Shown: positions 45,892-54,615 of the stretch, one piece after another
Position numbering within the stretch: position 1 is the first letter of the stretch
Layout: the number at the start of each line of letters is the position of its first letter
NCBI RefSeq assembly: GCF_900112065.1
Contig: NZ_FOKE01000003.1
Location: forward strand, 330,018 to 394,017
Length of the DNA stretch: 64,000 bases
Reading direction: 5' to 3'
Origin: Cohnella sp. OV330
Lineage (GTDB): Bacteria; Bacillota; Bacilli; Paenibacillales; Paenibacillaceae
The notes under the pieces: generated by a model
The model's input: the letters and a program-made list of their open reading frames with translations, nothing else
What the model was told of the DNA's origin: nothing
The model's database searches: none
Position numbers and translations under genes: made by a program

Positions 45892-46091
45892 ATGGGCTGG
45901 ATACCAGATCCTTCAAACCCACTGCTTAACAGGATCATGTTTATGTTTGTAGACCTTCATTACAGCATCAATCATGTTCGGAAAGATGTGCATACTTGGG
46001 GGAAGTTCCAGAAGATGTTGAACAAGCAATTTCTGAAGCGCTTCGGCATTTGAGTTTCACTCCATTGGTTGGTTATCTATCTTCAGAATAA
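45892..46091 (+). pseudogene. Frameshifted remnant of a small gene
   Basis: AAAGGAG precedes an ATG at 45892 that opens only 53 codons, ending at 46053. In the next frame, from about 45985 to 46091, a protein-like sequence (YLGEVPEDVEQAISEALRHL) runs on to a TAA. The two halves look like one small gene (about 65 residues) broken by an indel. Confidence 0.5.
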
Positions 46092-46133
46092 AGTGATGGC
46101 CAGTCTAACGTATTACCCTGGAGGTATGAATGT

Positions 46134-46421
46134 ATGAAATTATTAACTTGGAAATTTGATGATGAAATTCTTGCTCCAATAGATGAGTGGAATTGGGTTG
46201 AAATCACACTAACTTTTGAAAATGGCAGCAAACGTTGGAGCATTCTCTACACTCCCGAACGCCTGAAAAACAATCTTTCTCGTCTAAACATTCACCCGCC
46301 TGGGCTATTTATTCCGCATATGATTATAGTTAGAAGCTACGAGACTGATGATATTGAAATGGTCCTGAGGTATTTAGAAAGTGAAGGAACTTTACTAGCT
46401 GCTTCACGTGCTTTTGAGTGA
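46134..46421 (+). CDS. Hypothetical small protein
   Basis: 95 residues, ATG with GGAGGTATGA upstream. The sequence (WNWVEITLTFENGSKRWSILYTPERL, MIIVRSYETDDIEMVLRYLE) predicts mixed alpha/beta. No family recognised with certainty; similar small proteins occur in immunity gene clusters. Confidence 0.65.
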   Translation: MKLLTWKFDDEILAPIDEWNWVEITLTFENGSKRWSILYTPERLKNNLSRLNIHPPGLFIPHMIIVRSYETDDIEMVLRYLESEGTLLAASRAFE

Positions 46422-46476
46422 CGCTTATTTCTGTTGATTCTCTCGAACAACCCCATTGATCGGAGTGATACCATTA

Positions 46477-46842
46477 ATGCGAAACCAATCAATCGAGCTT
46501 TACAAAGCCTTCATCGATGACCTAGTTCAATTAAGATCATGTGTCCTTTCACGATGGATCGTAGGCAATGGTTGGCCCCAAACATCCGACAATGAAAAGA
46601 TAAACAAAGTTTTAGGTGAGTTAACAGCAGAACAAAAAGAGGTAATTGCAATGATCGTTCAGGAGGCACGAGATAGCGGCATTCATGATGTGCTTGCCTC
46701 TCTAACAGATCAGATCAACGTTGAAGGCCTCGAAATCGTAAAAAATGGAGTCACTCTGGCATCCGAACCCTTCGACACCCCTATGCACTATGATTGGGTT
46801 TGTCGTAAAGAAGGCGATCCATGGCCAGACGAGAACGGATAG
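46477..46842 (+). CDS. Hypothetical protein, DUF6547-like
   Basis: 121 residues from ATG 46477 with GGAGTGAT upstream. Mostly helical with a conserved-looking core (LVQLRSCVLSRWIVGNGWPQ) and a C-terminal FDTPMHYDWVCRKEGDPWP. Resembles a small family (DUF6547) of unknown function; assignment is tentative. Confidence 0.65.
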   Translation: MRNQSIELYKAFIDDLVQLRSCVLSRWIVGNGWPQTSDNEKINKVLGELTAEQKEVIAMIVQEARDSGIHDVLASLTDQINVEGLEIVKNGVTLASEPFDTPMHYDWVCRKEGDPWPDENG

Positions 46843-46885
46843 TCTCATAGTGTGTTAGCCTGAAAACTAAACGAGGTGTGAAACA

Positions 46886-47896
46886 TTGAACGAACAAGAT
46901 TATGCGAGGTTTGTACCCAAACGGCCAGACGGAACCGTACTTTCGTTTTTGGTATTACGCGAAGTTCTTGTCAACAACAAACTGGATATTGCCTTCGACA
47001 TTTTAGAAAGATATCGCTTTGACGATTTAAACGATGAAAGATATCCGATATTGGATGCAGTAGGTGCGTATGGTAACAAGACATTATTTCAAAAGTTAAT
47101 TTCTCTTGGCGCAGATATTAATAAATCTGACGCAGTTAGTATTGCTCTTGGTTATAAAAATTTTGAAGGCGTTCGTGATCTACTTGATTTAGGCTTTATT
47201 ATGAATCCTGTTCCAGCAGGGATTGCACTTCGAGAAGCTGCTTGCGAAGGTGAACTGGAAATGGTTCGCCTTTATATTGAATATGGTGCGAATGTTAATT
47301 TTAACGGCGCTGACTCAGTATTTCCTTATTGTACGACACCTGTTCAAATGGCCGCATCTGGCAACCACTTCGAAGTTGTAAAATACTTAGTAGAGCATGG
47401 TGCCGATGTAACGATAAAAGACAATTATGGTGGTCGTGCATACCTAGAGGCAAAGCGAAACAAGAACACAGAAATGATGGAGTACCTAAAGCAGCTTGAA
47501 CCCCCTATCTGGCACGAAGCAGACAAAAGAGCCGCAGAACTCAAAAAGATTGGATTGCCAACGGAGATCATCAAATGGCTCGGAATTGAAAACCGAAAAA
47601 TTGATCTTACTGGAACAAGCCCTATTGACTACATAGAGTTTCAAACGATATTTGATGTTAAGCCAATACAGCACCAAGGCAGAGTTCTTCTTGACTTAAC
47701 CAAGGATGTCCAGGGATTTGAAAGTACTGGATTTATCATCTGGATTCCTGACTTAAAGTGTTTAGGCAGTTTTGATGTAGAACATCAAGAACTATACACA
47801 TTCAAGGGTGTAAAATGGAATAAGTTCATTAAGAAGCTGCCTATCGTTATTGATCACTTGTTGGATAGTGCTCCCATTAATGAACTTTATACATAG
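46886..47896 (+). CDS. Ankyrin-repeat protein with unknown C-terminal domain
   Basis: 336 residues, TTG start with GAGGTGTGA upstream. Residues about 50-200 contain ankyrin repeats (GNKTLFQKLISLGADINKSD, GELEMVRLYIEYGANVNFNG, GNHFEVVKYLVEHGADVTIKD). The last about 130 residues form a domain of unknown identity that may be an immunity-like fold. Ankyrin proteins in such clusters often act by binding a partner protein. Cytoplasmic. Confidence 0.75.
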   Translation: MNEQDYARFVPKRPDGTVLSFLVLREVLVNNKLDIAFDILERYRFDDLNDERYPILDAVGAYGNKTLFQKLISLGADINKSDAVSIALGYKNFEGVRDLLDLGFIMNPVPAGIALREAACEGELEMVRLYIEYGANVNFNGADSVFPYCTTPVQMAASGNHFEVVKYLVEHGADVTIKDNYGGRAYLEAKRNKNTEMMEYLKQLEPPIWHEADKRAAELKKIGLPTEIIKWLGIENRKIDLTGTSPIDYIEFQTIFDVKPIQHQGRVLLDLTKDVQGFESTGFIIWIPDLKCLGSFDVEHQELYTFKGVKWNKFIKKLPIVIDHLLDSAPINELYT

Positions 47897-47930
47897 TAAG
47901 ACTCAAAACGATTTAGAAAGGAACTCCTCC

Positions 47931-48173
47931 ATGTACACTTGTATTGTTTGTGGCTATGACGGATTGGATAGTGAGCAGTATACGGAAGATGGAGGAGCAA
48001 TGTTCAACATCTGTCCTTGTTGTGGTTTCCAACCAGGTTATCATGATTTAGATAATGGACTATCGATTGAAGAATATCGCAATCGGTGGATTAGCAACGG
48101 AGCTTGTTGGACGTTTCCTCCTTCCCCTTTAAATTGGGATGTAAAGAAGCAGCTACAAAGAATTCACTGTTAG
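47931..48173 (+). CDS. Small CPCC-type cysteine-rich protein
   Basis: 80 residues, ATG with AGAAAGGAACTCC upstream. Two cysteine pairs, CIVC near the start and CPCC in ICPCCGFQPGYHD, indicate a zinc ribbon of the CPCC type, a small family frequent in toxin-immunity loci. It starts 34 bp after the ankyrin gene. Confidence 0.7.
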   Translation: MYTCIVCGYDGLDSEQYTEDGGAMFNICPCCGFQPGYHDLDNGLSIEEYRNRWISNGACWTFPPSPLNWDVKKQLQRIHC

Positions 48174-48482
48174 TGGAGGAGACACGCAGCTGGGCGTTGC
48201 AAAGTTCAAACACAACGGCAGGTCTTAATTCTAGTGTGTCTAACAAAACGATGAAGATTATGGACGAATCAGCCTCAATGTTGTCTAAGAAGATAAGAAA
48301 TTTATAGTTTCCTATCTAGTAGCACAGTCAGATCAAGACAAGGCGCCTAAGGGAGCAGAGTTTGTAGACTCAGAAGATCATTATCGACAAGTTTGGGTCA
48401 GAGTACAGACTATCTTGGAATGACCGCATTATCACACCTCATTGTGCAAACGAATGAAAATGAAGTTCTTCAGGAGGGTTAC
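48174..48482 (+). other. Gene remnants
   Basis: There is no intact gene. Two protein-like tails are visible in different frames: one ending in QLGVAKFKHNGRS before a stop near 48230, and one (48318-48422) ending VDSEDHYRQVWVRVQTILE. These look like 3' ends of genes lost by deletion. Confidence 0.4.
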
Positions 48483-48656
48483 ATGAGAAAGCGTCAACGT
48501 AAAAAGAACGAGACACGAGTCTCACGCGTATGGAAGAGCGAAATGACGAAAAGATTTGGACAAGAGCCATTAGAAGGTATAGCAGCAATGACAAAGAGCA
48601 TTAAGGAAGCCTACTACTCTCGTTTGCAAGATGATACAAAAAATGATATACGGTAA
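48483..48656 (+). CDS. Small basic protein, unknown
   Basis: 57 residues with an ideal AGGAGG site 5 nt before the ATG. Sequence is basic at the N-terminus (MRKRQRKKNETRVSRVWKSE) and helical after that. No family recognised. It may be a truncated remnant, though the ribosome site argues for expression. Confidence 0.45.
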   Translation: MRKRQRKKNETRVSRVWKSEMTKRFGQEPLEGIAAMTKSIKEAYYSRLQDDTKNDIR

Positions 48657-48935
48657 AAGACGTGTTAAGCAACAGCATTAAGCTCCCTCGGACGATTTAG
48701 TTTTCTCAAGAATGCTCGCTTATTCGCAGGATATCACTGTCCAAGTTAATAAAGGGCGTAGAATTACACGAATACTTATGGTGGCAAATATTTTATTAAT
48801 ACTCCTCTTAGGTTATTTTCTAGCTTAGTCTCTGTTTTCATTTCGACAATCATTAGCAGGCAAATTGATTGTTTAGAAGGTCAGTGATACGCCACGAGAA
48901 TTAAGTTGCAAGCAAAGATGAAAGGGCGAGGATTC
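48657..48935 (+). other. Stretch without a clear gene
   Basis: The only open frame of note is 48712-48828 (38 residues), ending in a hydrophobic stretch (ILLILLLGYFLA) and lacking a good ribosome site; probably a fragment. The word ATTAAGCTCCCTCGG near 48676 recurs near 49963. Confidence 0.35.
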
Positions 48936-49577
48936 ATGGAAGCAAATGTGTTAGAGCATTTACCAAATCCAGCAATCTTAAAAAAGCTAATGAAAATCCA
49001 AGCATCGCTAAATATCATTCTTTGTCGAGATGAATGGCTTCGTTACCATAGCTTTGTTCAAGATTGGGCCGAAGGTGTTTGTATGGCGAAAATAGATAAT
49101 GGGGCAGGCGATCATCTCATTATTTTGTTTTCCCCTGAAGGTACCATCCTAAAAGGCTTCGATCATGAATCTGGATTAAGCCCCTATGCGCAAGATGAAC
49201 ATCAAGTATGGCAAGGGATTTATGATGACGTTCCAAAAGAATTATTGTCACTGCTTGAAGACGAAGCAATTGAAAAAGACGATGTGACTTTTTGTATTTG
49301 GCGTAAAAACAGCGACACTAACTGGCGCAAGGGAAAAGTGGAGATTCCACAAGGGGAAAGCGATGGTTCTGATTTTTTAGTGGGCTGTATATTCCATACG
49401 CCAGAGGATTTTGTAGAATTTGCGGTCGGTTATTTTGAAGTATCGCCATCATTGGATGTCGTTGCAAAAGTTTACGATGATGCTCCCATCACGGAAGAGA
49501 TGATCCATATCTTAAATCCCGATTGCGATGCAAACGAAGTTCTTCGAGAATTAGAGTTATTGCGCTTAGGGAGTTAG
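48936..49577 (+). CDS. Conserved hypothetical protein, intact copy of a duplicated gene
   Basis: 213 residues from ATG 48936 (GGGCGAGGA upstream). Acidic, no signal peptide or membrane span, with motifs LEHLPNPAILKKLMKIQASL and VDEHQVW-type segments. A second copy, nearly identical in DNA, lies at 53974-54615 but is broken. The family is unknown to me; the setting suggests an immunity protein. Confidence 0.7.
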   Translation: MEANVLEHLPNPAILKKLMKIQASLNIILCRDEWLRYHSFVQDWAEGVCMAKIDNGAGDHLIILFSPEGTILKGFDHESGLSPYAQDEHQVWQGIYDDVPKELLSLLEDEAIEKDDVTFCIWRKNSDTNWRKGKVEIPQGESDGSDFLVGCIFHTPEDFVEFAVGYFEVSPSLDVVAKVYDDAPITEEMIHILNPDCDANEVLRELELLRLGS

Positions 49578-50040
49578 TGAAGGTCAATAACATTGACCCA
49601 TTTCCGATGGTTGTCAAGAACATGAGCCCATTCCCGACGACTATCAATAGCGCAAATAGCCGGCATGGGCCTGAGCTGATGTGGAGGAACACGCAGATTA
49701 AATTCTGAAATGTCAGAAGAGTGGGTTGTGGTAAAATAAGGACTAAGCTCCGCTAACCAAATTATTTCCATATCATGCACGGCACCACGTCGGCTCTGGC
49801 GATCCTCACTCCATGTCATGCACGGCACCACGTCGGCTCTGGCGATCCTCACTCCATGTCTCTACGGGTCTTTGCCCTTTCAGGCAACAACCAAAAAAGA
49901 ATTACTCTACCTGCGTGCTTCCAGAGGGACATACCGTGGTGCACCAAATAATGGGGAAGAATTAAGCTCCCTCGGCGGCGCGGAGGCGCAAGTGAGTAGA
50001 AGAAGAAATTATCATTTCATACAGAAATGGTGATTGTACA
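49578..50040. other. Non-coding stretch with local duplications
   Basis: An imperfect 30-bp tandem (ACCCATTTCCGATGG / GCCCATTCCCGACGA) lies at about 49591-49650, and a perfect 43-bp tandem at 49773-49858. No gene with a ribosome site is seen, apart from a possible remnant tail ending at about 50035. Confidence 0.5.
49773..49858. repeat. Perfect 43-bp tandem duplication
   Basis: The 43-bp unit beginning TCATGCACGGCACCACGTCG occurs at 49773-49815 and again, without change, at 49816-49858. The identity implies a recent event. Confidence 0.9.
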
Positions 50041-51231
50041 ATGATGAAGCAGGCATCGTTGTTGGCGAGCGTGGAGAAGTGCTTGGCATGGATTGAAGGA
50101 CAGATGTTGACGTTCGACCGCGGGTATAATGGCGTATACGAACGGATCAGGATCGACGAGAAAATCCGGGTGAACTGGGTGAGGCCGGACTGCAATACGG
50201 AGATCGCTCGCGTGTTAACGCTGTATAAGCAGGTTACGGGCAGCTGGAAATACGAAGCCCTGAACGACAACATTAAGAGCTGGCTCGCGCGCGTGCAGGA
50301 GCAAGACGAAACGTCGGCTTGGTACGGCTCGTTCCCGTTTTATCTCGTGGACGGTTATGATTGGTATTCCAGAACCGGCTATTTCGTCTATCAAAACGAC
50401 AATGGAAGAATCCTGCAGGGGCTACTGCATATGCACGAGCTCGAGGCCGACGAAAAGCTGCTGAACAGCGCGGTTCGGCTGGCGAATTACTGGGTTTCCC
50501 TCCAACGGCCCGAAGGATACTTCTACCGGAACGACGGACGAACGCAGTCTTGTTACCTGGGACAGGACTTCGTAGGCTGGTTGGCGTCCGGGTTGCTGAA
50601 GCTGTCGACGCTCATGGGCAATGAAACCTATCGCATCGCCGCGCTCAAAGCGTTCGATTACTTCTTGACGCTACAGTTGGAGGATGGCCGGATGCGCACG
50701 TCGTACGAGCTGATGAAAAGGGAGGACTGGCGTCCGTTATCATCGGAGACGTCGAAGGCTGTATACGCCTTCAGCGTGGCGTATCAAGAAACCGGCGATC
50801 CGAAATTCGCGGCCGCGCTCGAGAAGGCGGGACGGTACATCCTTCGCCTGCAGCACCAGGACGGCGGCATCCTGAACAACGATGAGCAGACGAAAGACGC
50901 CGCGTTGCAAAACAACGAGCAGCTATGCGATTTGGTATATACGCAAGGATTCGCGCTTATGGCGCTGTACGAAGCATGGAAAGCGACGAACGACGAAGTA
51001 TACTTGCAAGCTGCGGAGAAGCTTGCCGACTTCCTCGCTTCGATCCAATGCAACGGCGAATCGCCACTGTGGGATGGTGCATGGAGAGGATCTTACAACG
51101 CAGCGACGCGGCAGTGGGACGGAAGGGCAGACCAGAACAACCACATCGACGAGGGCGGCATGTATTCGGTGTACACCGGTTGGTGCGCGTCCACCATCAT
51201 GTACGGCATGCTGCTGCTTAACAAACGGTGA
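50041..51231 (+). CDS. Six-hairpin (alpha/alpha) barrel glycosidase-like protein
   Basis: 396 residues. Repeated helix pairs with WLxRVQExD, RILQGLLHMHELE, LGQDFVGWLASGLLKLS and CDLVYTQGFALMALYEAW fit an (alpha/alpha)6 toroid as in GH88/GH105 unsaturated glucuronyl hydrolases or related enzymes. The exact family is unclear. No signal peptide, so probably cytoplasmic. Its GC-rich base composition matches the sugar genes, not the AT-rich genes on both sides, so it is a host-like gene inside the island. GGTGATT lies upstream of the ATG. Confidence 0.75.
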   Translation: MMKQASLLASVEKCLAWIEGQMLTFDRGYNGVYERIRIDEKIRVNWVRPDCNTEIARVLTLYKQVTGSWKYEALNDNIKSWLARVQEQDETSAWYGSFPFYLVDGYDWYSRTGYFVYQNDNGRILQGLLHMHELEADEKLLNSAVRLANYWVSLQRPEGYFYRNDGRTQSCYLGQDFVGWLASGLLKLSTLMGNETYRIAALKAFDYFLTLQLEDGRMRTSYELMKREDWRPLSSETSKAVYAFSVAYQETGDPKFAAALEKAGRYILRLQHQDGGILNNDEQTKDAALQNNEQLCDLVYTQGFALMALYEAWKATNDEVYLQAAEKLADFLASIQCNGESPLWDGAWRGSYNAATRQWDGRADQNNHIDEGGMYSVYTGWCASTIMYGMLLLNKR

Positions 51232-51317
51232 GTGCGGCATGACTTTAGGTATTATATCGGAAGAGACTTAGTTTCTTGGATAATTAAAAAATGTCTTCAT
51301 AATAGGGCCTCGAATAC

Positions 51318-51746
51318 TTACATGCCGATAATTCCATCCTTGACCAGCTTATCGATCGTTACGACCGACAATTCGTTTTCCATCGTCGATTGGACTTTCG
51401 TGTAAACGCCTTCTAATAAATACGGTATCTTACTTCCTACCGGACAGGTCTGGTTTGTATTCTTATGAATGACAAAAGCTTCCGGATCATCTTCCATGGT
51501 GGCACGGTAAACATCCAATAGCGTGATATGTTTCGCCTCTTTAGCCAGCCTTATAGCCGCATTCGTTCCAAGAGTAGATACAATAAGACCAGCTTTCGTA
51601 AGTCTTCTCATTATTCTTCTGATTGCTGCCGGATTAGCGTTCACACTCATAGCAAGTAACTCTGACGTGGTACGACCGTCTTTATTAAATTCAAGAAAAC
51701 ATAAAATATGAACCGCTACAGAAAACTGTTGGCTTCGATTTGCCAT
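51318..51746 (-). CDS. Rrf2-family transcriptional regulator
   Basis: 142 residues with the Rrf2 winged helix (QQFSVAVHILCFLEFNKDGRTTSELLAMSVNANPAAIRRIMRRL). Only one cysteine (in QTCPVGSK) is present, so an iron-sulfur cluster of the IscR type is unlikely; it resembles YwnA-type members. It is encoded divergently from an alpha/beta hydrolase and probably binds the perfect palindrome at 51871-51895. Confidence 0.87.
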   Translation of the reverse strand: MANRSQQFSVAVHILCFLEFNKDGRTTSELLAMSVNANPAAIRRIMRRLTKAGLIVSTLGTNAAIRLAKEAKHITLLDVYRATMEDDPEAFVIHKNTNQTCPVGSKIPYLLEGVYTKVQSTMENELSVVTIDKLVKDGIIGM

Positions 51747-51870
51747 TTCGAAAGGGTCCTTCTTTCATTTTAAGCTTATAGTCAGTGTATTGATTTTTGA
51801 AATACAAATCAACGGATAACAATCACGGACCAACTTGACTTCAGAAGCATGCATTGTTAATATAGTCAGG

Positions 51871-51895
51871 AATAGTAACAGTAACTGTTACTATT
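51871..51895. promoter_or_regulatory. Perfect 25-bp palindromic operator
   Basis: AATAGTAACAG and CTGTTACTATT are exact reverse complements around TAA. The site lies 21 bp before the hydrolase ATG, between the divergent Rrf2 and hydrolase genes, where a repressor would block the hydrolase promoter. Confidence 0.8.
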
Positions 51896-51916
51896 ACACA
51901 TAAAGGAGTGAACCAT

Positions 51917-52696
51917 ATGTATTATGAGGTTAACGGCGTCAAACTTCATGTTCAACAACAGGGAGTAGGAGACACGGCGCTTGTGTTTTTGCATTTTTAT
52001 GGCGGATCGGCACGTACTTGGGGTAAAGTTATTGACGTTCTGAAAAAGGGCTACACTTGCATAGCTTATGACCACCGCGGATGGGGAGATTCAGACAGGG
52101 CAGCTGAAACTTATACCATCAAAGATCTGGCCGACGATGCACAAGCTCTTATTCAAGAGCTTGGTTTGAAGCGGTATGTGCTCGTAGGTCATTCCATGGG
52201 CGGGAAGGCCGCACAATTGTTGGCTTCACGTCGGCCCGCTGGTTTGAAAGGTTTGGTGTTGGTTGCGCCTTCTCCTCCGACTCCTCAAGATATGCCGCAA
52301 GAAATGAGAGCGTCAATGGTTCATTTCTATGATAATCGGGAAGGAGCAGAAATCGCATTGAGTAATATTGCTTTACTTCCTCTTGAAGAGAATACGCGTG
52401 AAATGGTGCTCGAAGATATGCAAAAAAGCGCTCCTTTAGCCCGAGCGGCTTGGCCTGAAATGGCAATGCTTGAGGATATATCTGCGGAAATAAAAAACAT
52501 CAATGTTCCTACACTGGTTCTAGCCGGAGAATCTGACCCGGTAGATCGGTTGGAAACGCTGAAAGGTGAGCTGCTGCCGCGTATACCTCAGGCAGAACTG
52601 CACATCATACCCCAAACGGGCCACCTTTCTCCTTTGGAAGTACCTGGTGAAATCTGTAAAGGCATCTCTAATTTTTTGGCCATTGGGAAGCTGTAA
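51917..52696 (+). CDS. Alpha/beta hydrolase
   Basis: 259 residues from ATG 51917 (AAAGGAG 8 nt upstream; GTG 51908 is less well placed). The alpha/beta-hydrolase fold shows nucleophile Ser93 in GHSMGG, an oxyanion segment HFYGGSARTW, acid in LAGESDPVD and His in QTGHLSP. Substrate unknown; members include esterases, haloperoxidase-like enzymes and lactonases. Control by the divergent Rrf2 regulator suggests induction by a stress or small reactive compound. Confidence 0.88.
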   Translation: MYYEVNGVKLHVQQQGVGDTALVFLHFYGGSARTWGKVIDVLKKGYTCIAYDHRGWGDSDRAAETYTIKDLADDAQALIQELGLKRYVLVGHSMGGKAAQLLASRRPAGLKGLVLVAPSPPTPQDMPQEMRASMVHFYDNREGAEIALSNIALLPLEENTREMVLEDMQKSAPLARAAWPEMAMLEDISAEIKNINVPTLVLAGESDPVDRLETLKGELLPRIPQAELHIIPQTGHLSPLEVPGEICKGISNFLAIGKL

Positions 52697-52808
52697 GCCA
52701 CTTCAGGTGGGATTTAAGAAGATTGAATTGACGGAGGAAGGGGCGAAACACGACGCCGGGAGCATAAGTATCAGCGAAGTGATTTAGCTATTGCTTCCCG
52801 TAGCTGAC

Positions 52809-52863
52809 CTTAACGAAGACTAAGCCGTCTCTCACTTATGTGGGAGGCTTTGTCTTCGTTAAG
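52809..52863. repeat. Long stem-loop in a decayed region
   Basis: CTTAACGAAGAC(T)AAGCC pairs with GGCTT(T)GTCTTCGTTAAG, with a further inner stem (CTCTCAC/GTGGGAG). It spans 55 bp with no T-run. The surrounding 52697-53290 has no gene: a GC-rich block (about 52860-53190) with open frames on both strands but no ribosome site looks like the remains of a host-type gene. Confidence 0.6.
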
Positions 52864-53290
52864 TACTTCAGGCCGATCATCTGTATCCCGGTGGGCAATT
52901 CAAGTTGGATCGAGCGGCAGAGCCGAATACGGGTGAACCGGGATACGCATTGGCGGCTCGGAGAGGAGATCGATGATCTCGTCACGGAGTTCGTCGGCGA
53001 GGGCACTGGTTTCGTAACGTTCTTTGCCTCGTCCAACAGCCTCTCCAGGCTGCCGCCATCTATCCGGGGCACCACGAAGGCATGCGCGCCGCTGGTTCTA
53101 TGTTGCTGCCCCCATCGACCCATGTGGATTTCGCCGCCGACATCGTCAAAGTTGGTACTAAGAAACTTAGTACTGCTTTCCATACGAACTTCCCTATACA
53201 ATCGATGAAATCGGAGAGAATGCGTTTATCTTTTTGACTTTCTTCTTATTTTTCTTAAGCTCTCGTTAGTGATTATGCTTTGCTCTGGTT

Positions 53291-53401
53291 GTGCAGGGAA
53301 ATAAGCGGTATCCGGAAGTGCGCACGCCTATGGTTGAACGTGAGCGTATTGCAGTAGGGGAGAGCAATCGGGCATGGTCGAAGGATATTCCGTTCTCGTA
53401 A
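53291..53401 (+). pseudogene. C-terminal gene fragment
   Basis: An open tail of 36 codons encodes a natural-looking C-terminus (QGNKRYPEVRTPMVERERIA ... SKDIPFS) without any upstream start in frame. The parent family is not recognised. Confidence 0.4.
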
Positions 53402-53896
53402 TTGTGCAATGAAGGAGTGATAATTAAACTGTTTAGATTCATTCCTATTATATCTTACATAACGTGGTTTATATTTGTCCTAATATTGGTTTGCAATTCC
53501 ATTTTAGATATGAGAGTTCACTTTTATACATTTTTAGTAGGTAGCTTTATCTTCGGTCTTTCCCAACAGATTTTCGCAAATAAAATAATGAATAAAGTTA
53601 GCGGCCTTACTAAACGAAAAACAATTTTGTATGTAATCTTAAATTTTATTCTAGGTATTCCGCTATATATAATGGTTTGGATTGTAAGTTTTCGAACAAC
53701 GGGAGCTGATCCAAGTACATTGGTCGCTTCTCAACAATATTTAGCTTTGGTATATTTCATTATTTGGTTTGCAGTAAATTCAATAATTCTTAGCCCGATG
53801 AGAAAACGAAGTATTATTTTATTTCTCTTTAGCCCCTTCATTTTGATGATTTCAACTATAATTGCATTGTTATTTATCGTCAGTTTCTTCTCATAA
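53402..53896 (+). CDS. Hypothetical membrane protein
   Basis: Up to 164 residues, very AT-rich. Four hydrophobic segments (ISYITWFIFVLILVC, FYTFLVGSFIFGL, ILNFILGIPLYIMVWIV, LVYFIIWFAVNSIIL and the C-terminal LFLFSPFILMISTIIALLFI) indicate four or five membrane spans. The start is uncertain: TTG 53402 has no good site; GTG 53417 or a later codon after AAGGAG may be used. Family unknown. Confidence 0.6.
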   Translation: MCNEGVIIKLFRFIPIISYITWFIFVLILVCNSILDMRVHFYTFLVGSFIFGLSQQIFANKIMNKVSGLTKRKTILYVILNFILGIPLYIMVWIVSFRTTGADPSTLVASQQYLALVYFIIWFAVNSIILSPMRKRSIILFLFSPFILMISTIIALLFIVSFFS

Positions 53897-53973
53897 GGTT
53901 TTTCAAAGAAGTCATTCAGCAGCTTCGTAGTTTCATGATAATTGCTTAGGGAAAGATGAAAGCGTGAGGAATC

Positions 53974-54615
53974 ATGGAAGTAAGTCTGTTAGAGCGTTTA
54001 CCAAATCCAGTAATATTAAAAAAGCTAGTGAAAATCCAAGCATCACTAAATATTATTCTTTGTCGAGATGAATGGCTTCGTTACCATAGCTTTGTTCAAG
54101 ATTGGGCTGAGGGCGTTAGTATGGCGAAAATAGATAATGGAGCAGGTGATCATCTCATTATTTTGTTTTCCCCTGAAGGCACCATCATAAAAGGCTTTGA
54201 TCATGAATCTGAATTAAGCCCATATGCGCAAGATGAACATCAAGTATGGCAAGGGATCTATGATGAAGTTCCAAAGGAATTATTATCTTTGCTTGAAGAC
54301 GATGCAATTGAAAAGACGATGGGACTTTCTGTATTTGGCGTAAAAACAGCGACGCTAACTGGCAAAAGGGAAAAGTTGAGATTCCACAAGGTGCAAGCGA
54401 TGGTTCTGATTTTTTAAGTGGGCTGTATATTCCATACGCCAGAGGATTTTGTAGAATTTGCAGTAGGTTATTTTGAAGTATCGCCACCACTAGATGTTGT
54501 TTCAAAAATTTACGATGATTTTCCCATTACGGAAGAGATGATCCATATCTTAAATCCCGACTGTGATGTAAAGGAAGCTTTTCAAGAATTAGAGTTATTG
54601 CGCTTAGGGAATTAG
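53974..54615 (+). pseudogene. Broken duplicate of the 48936 gene
   Basis: DNA is nearly identical to 48936-49577. One A is missing from an A-run near 54311 and one A is gained near 54416, so the frame shifts and then returns. A TAA at 54415-54417, right at the second indel, stops translation after 147 residues. The remaining 65 codons are again in frame, opening with GTG at 54418. Confidence 0.85.

Noticed and set aside
43478..48173. Chromosomal integron cassette array
   Set aside because: Many small unlinked genes suggested it, and one GTCTAAC word near 48237 looked like an attC end, but no paired GTTRRRY cores or repeated attC-like sites were found and there is no integrase.
48104..48307. 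67-codon forward frame
   Set aside because: Overlaps the end of the CPCC gene, lacks a start signal and shows no conserved sequence.
52836..53208. Opposed 120-codon frames on both strands
   Set aside because: Neither has a ribosome site, a recognisable domain or a natural composition; probably decayed DNA.
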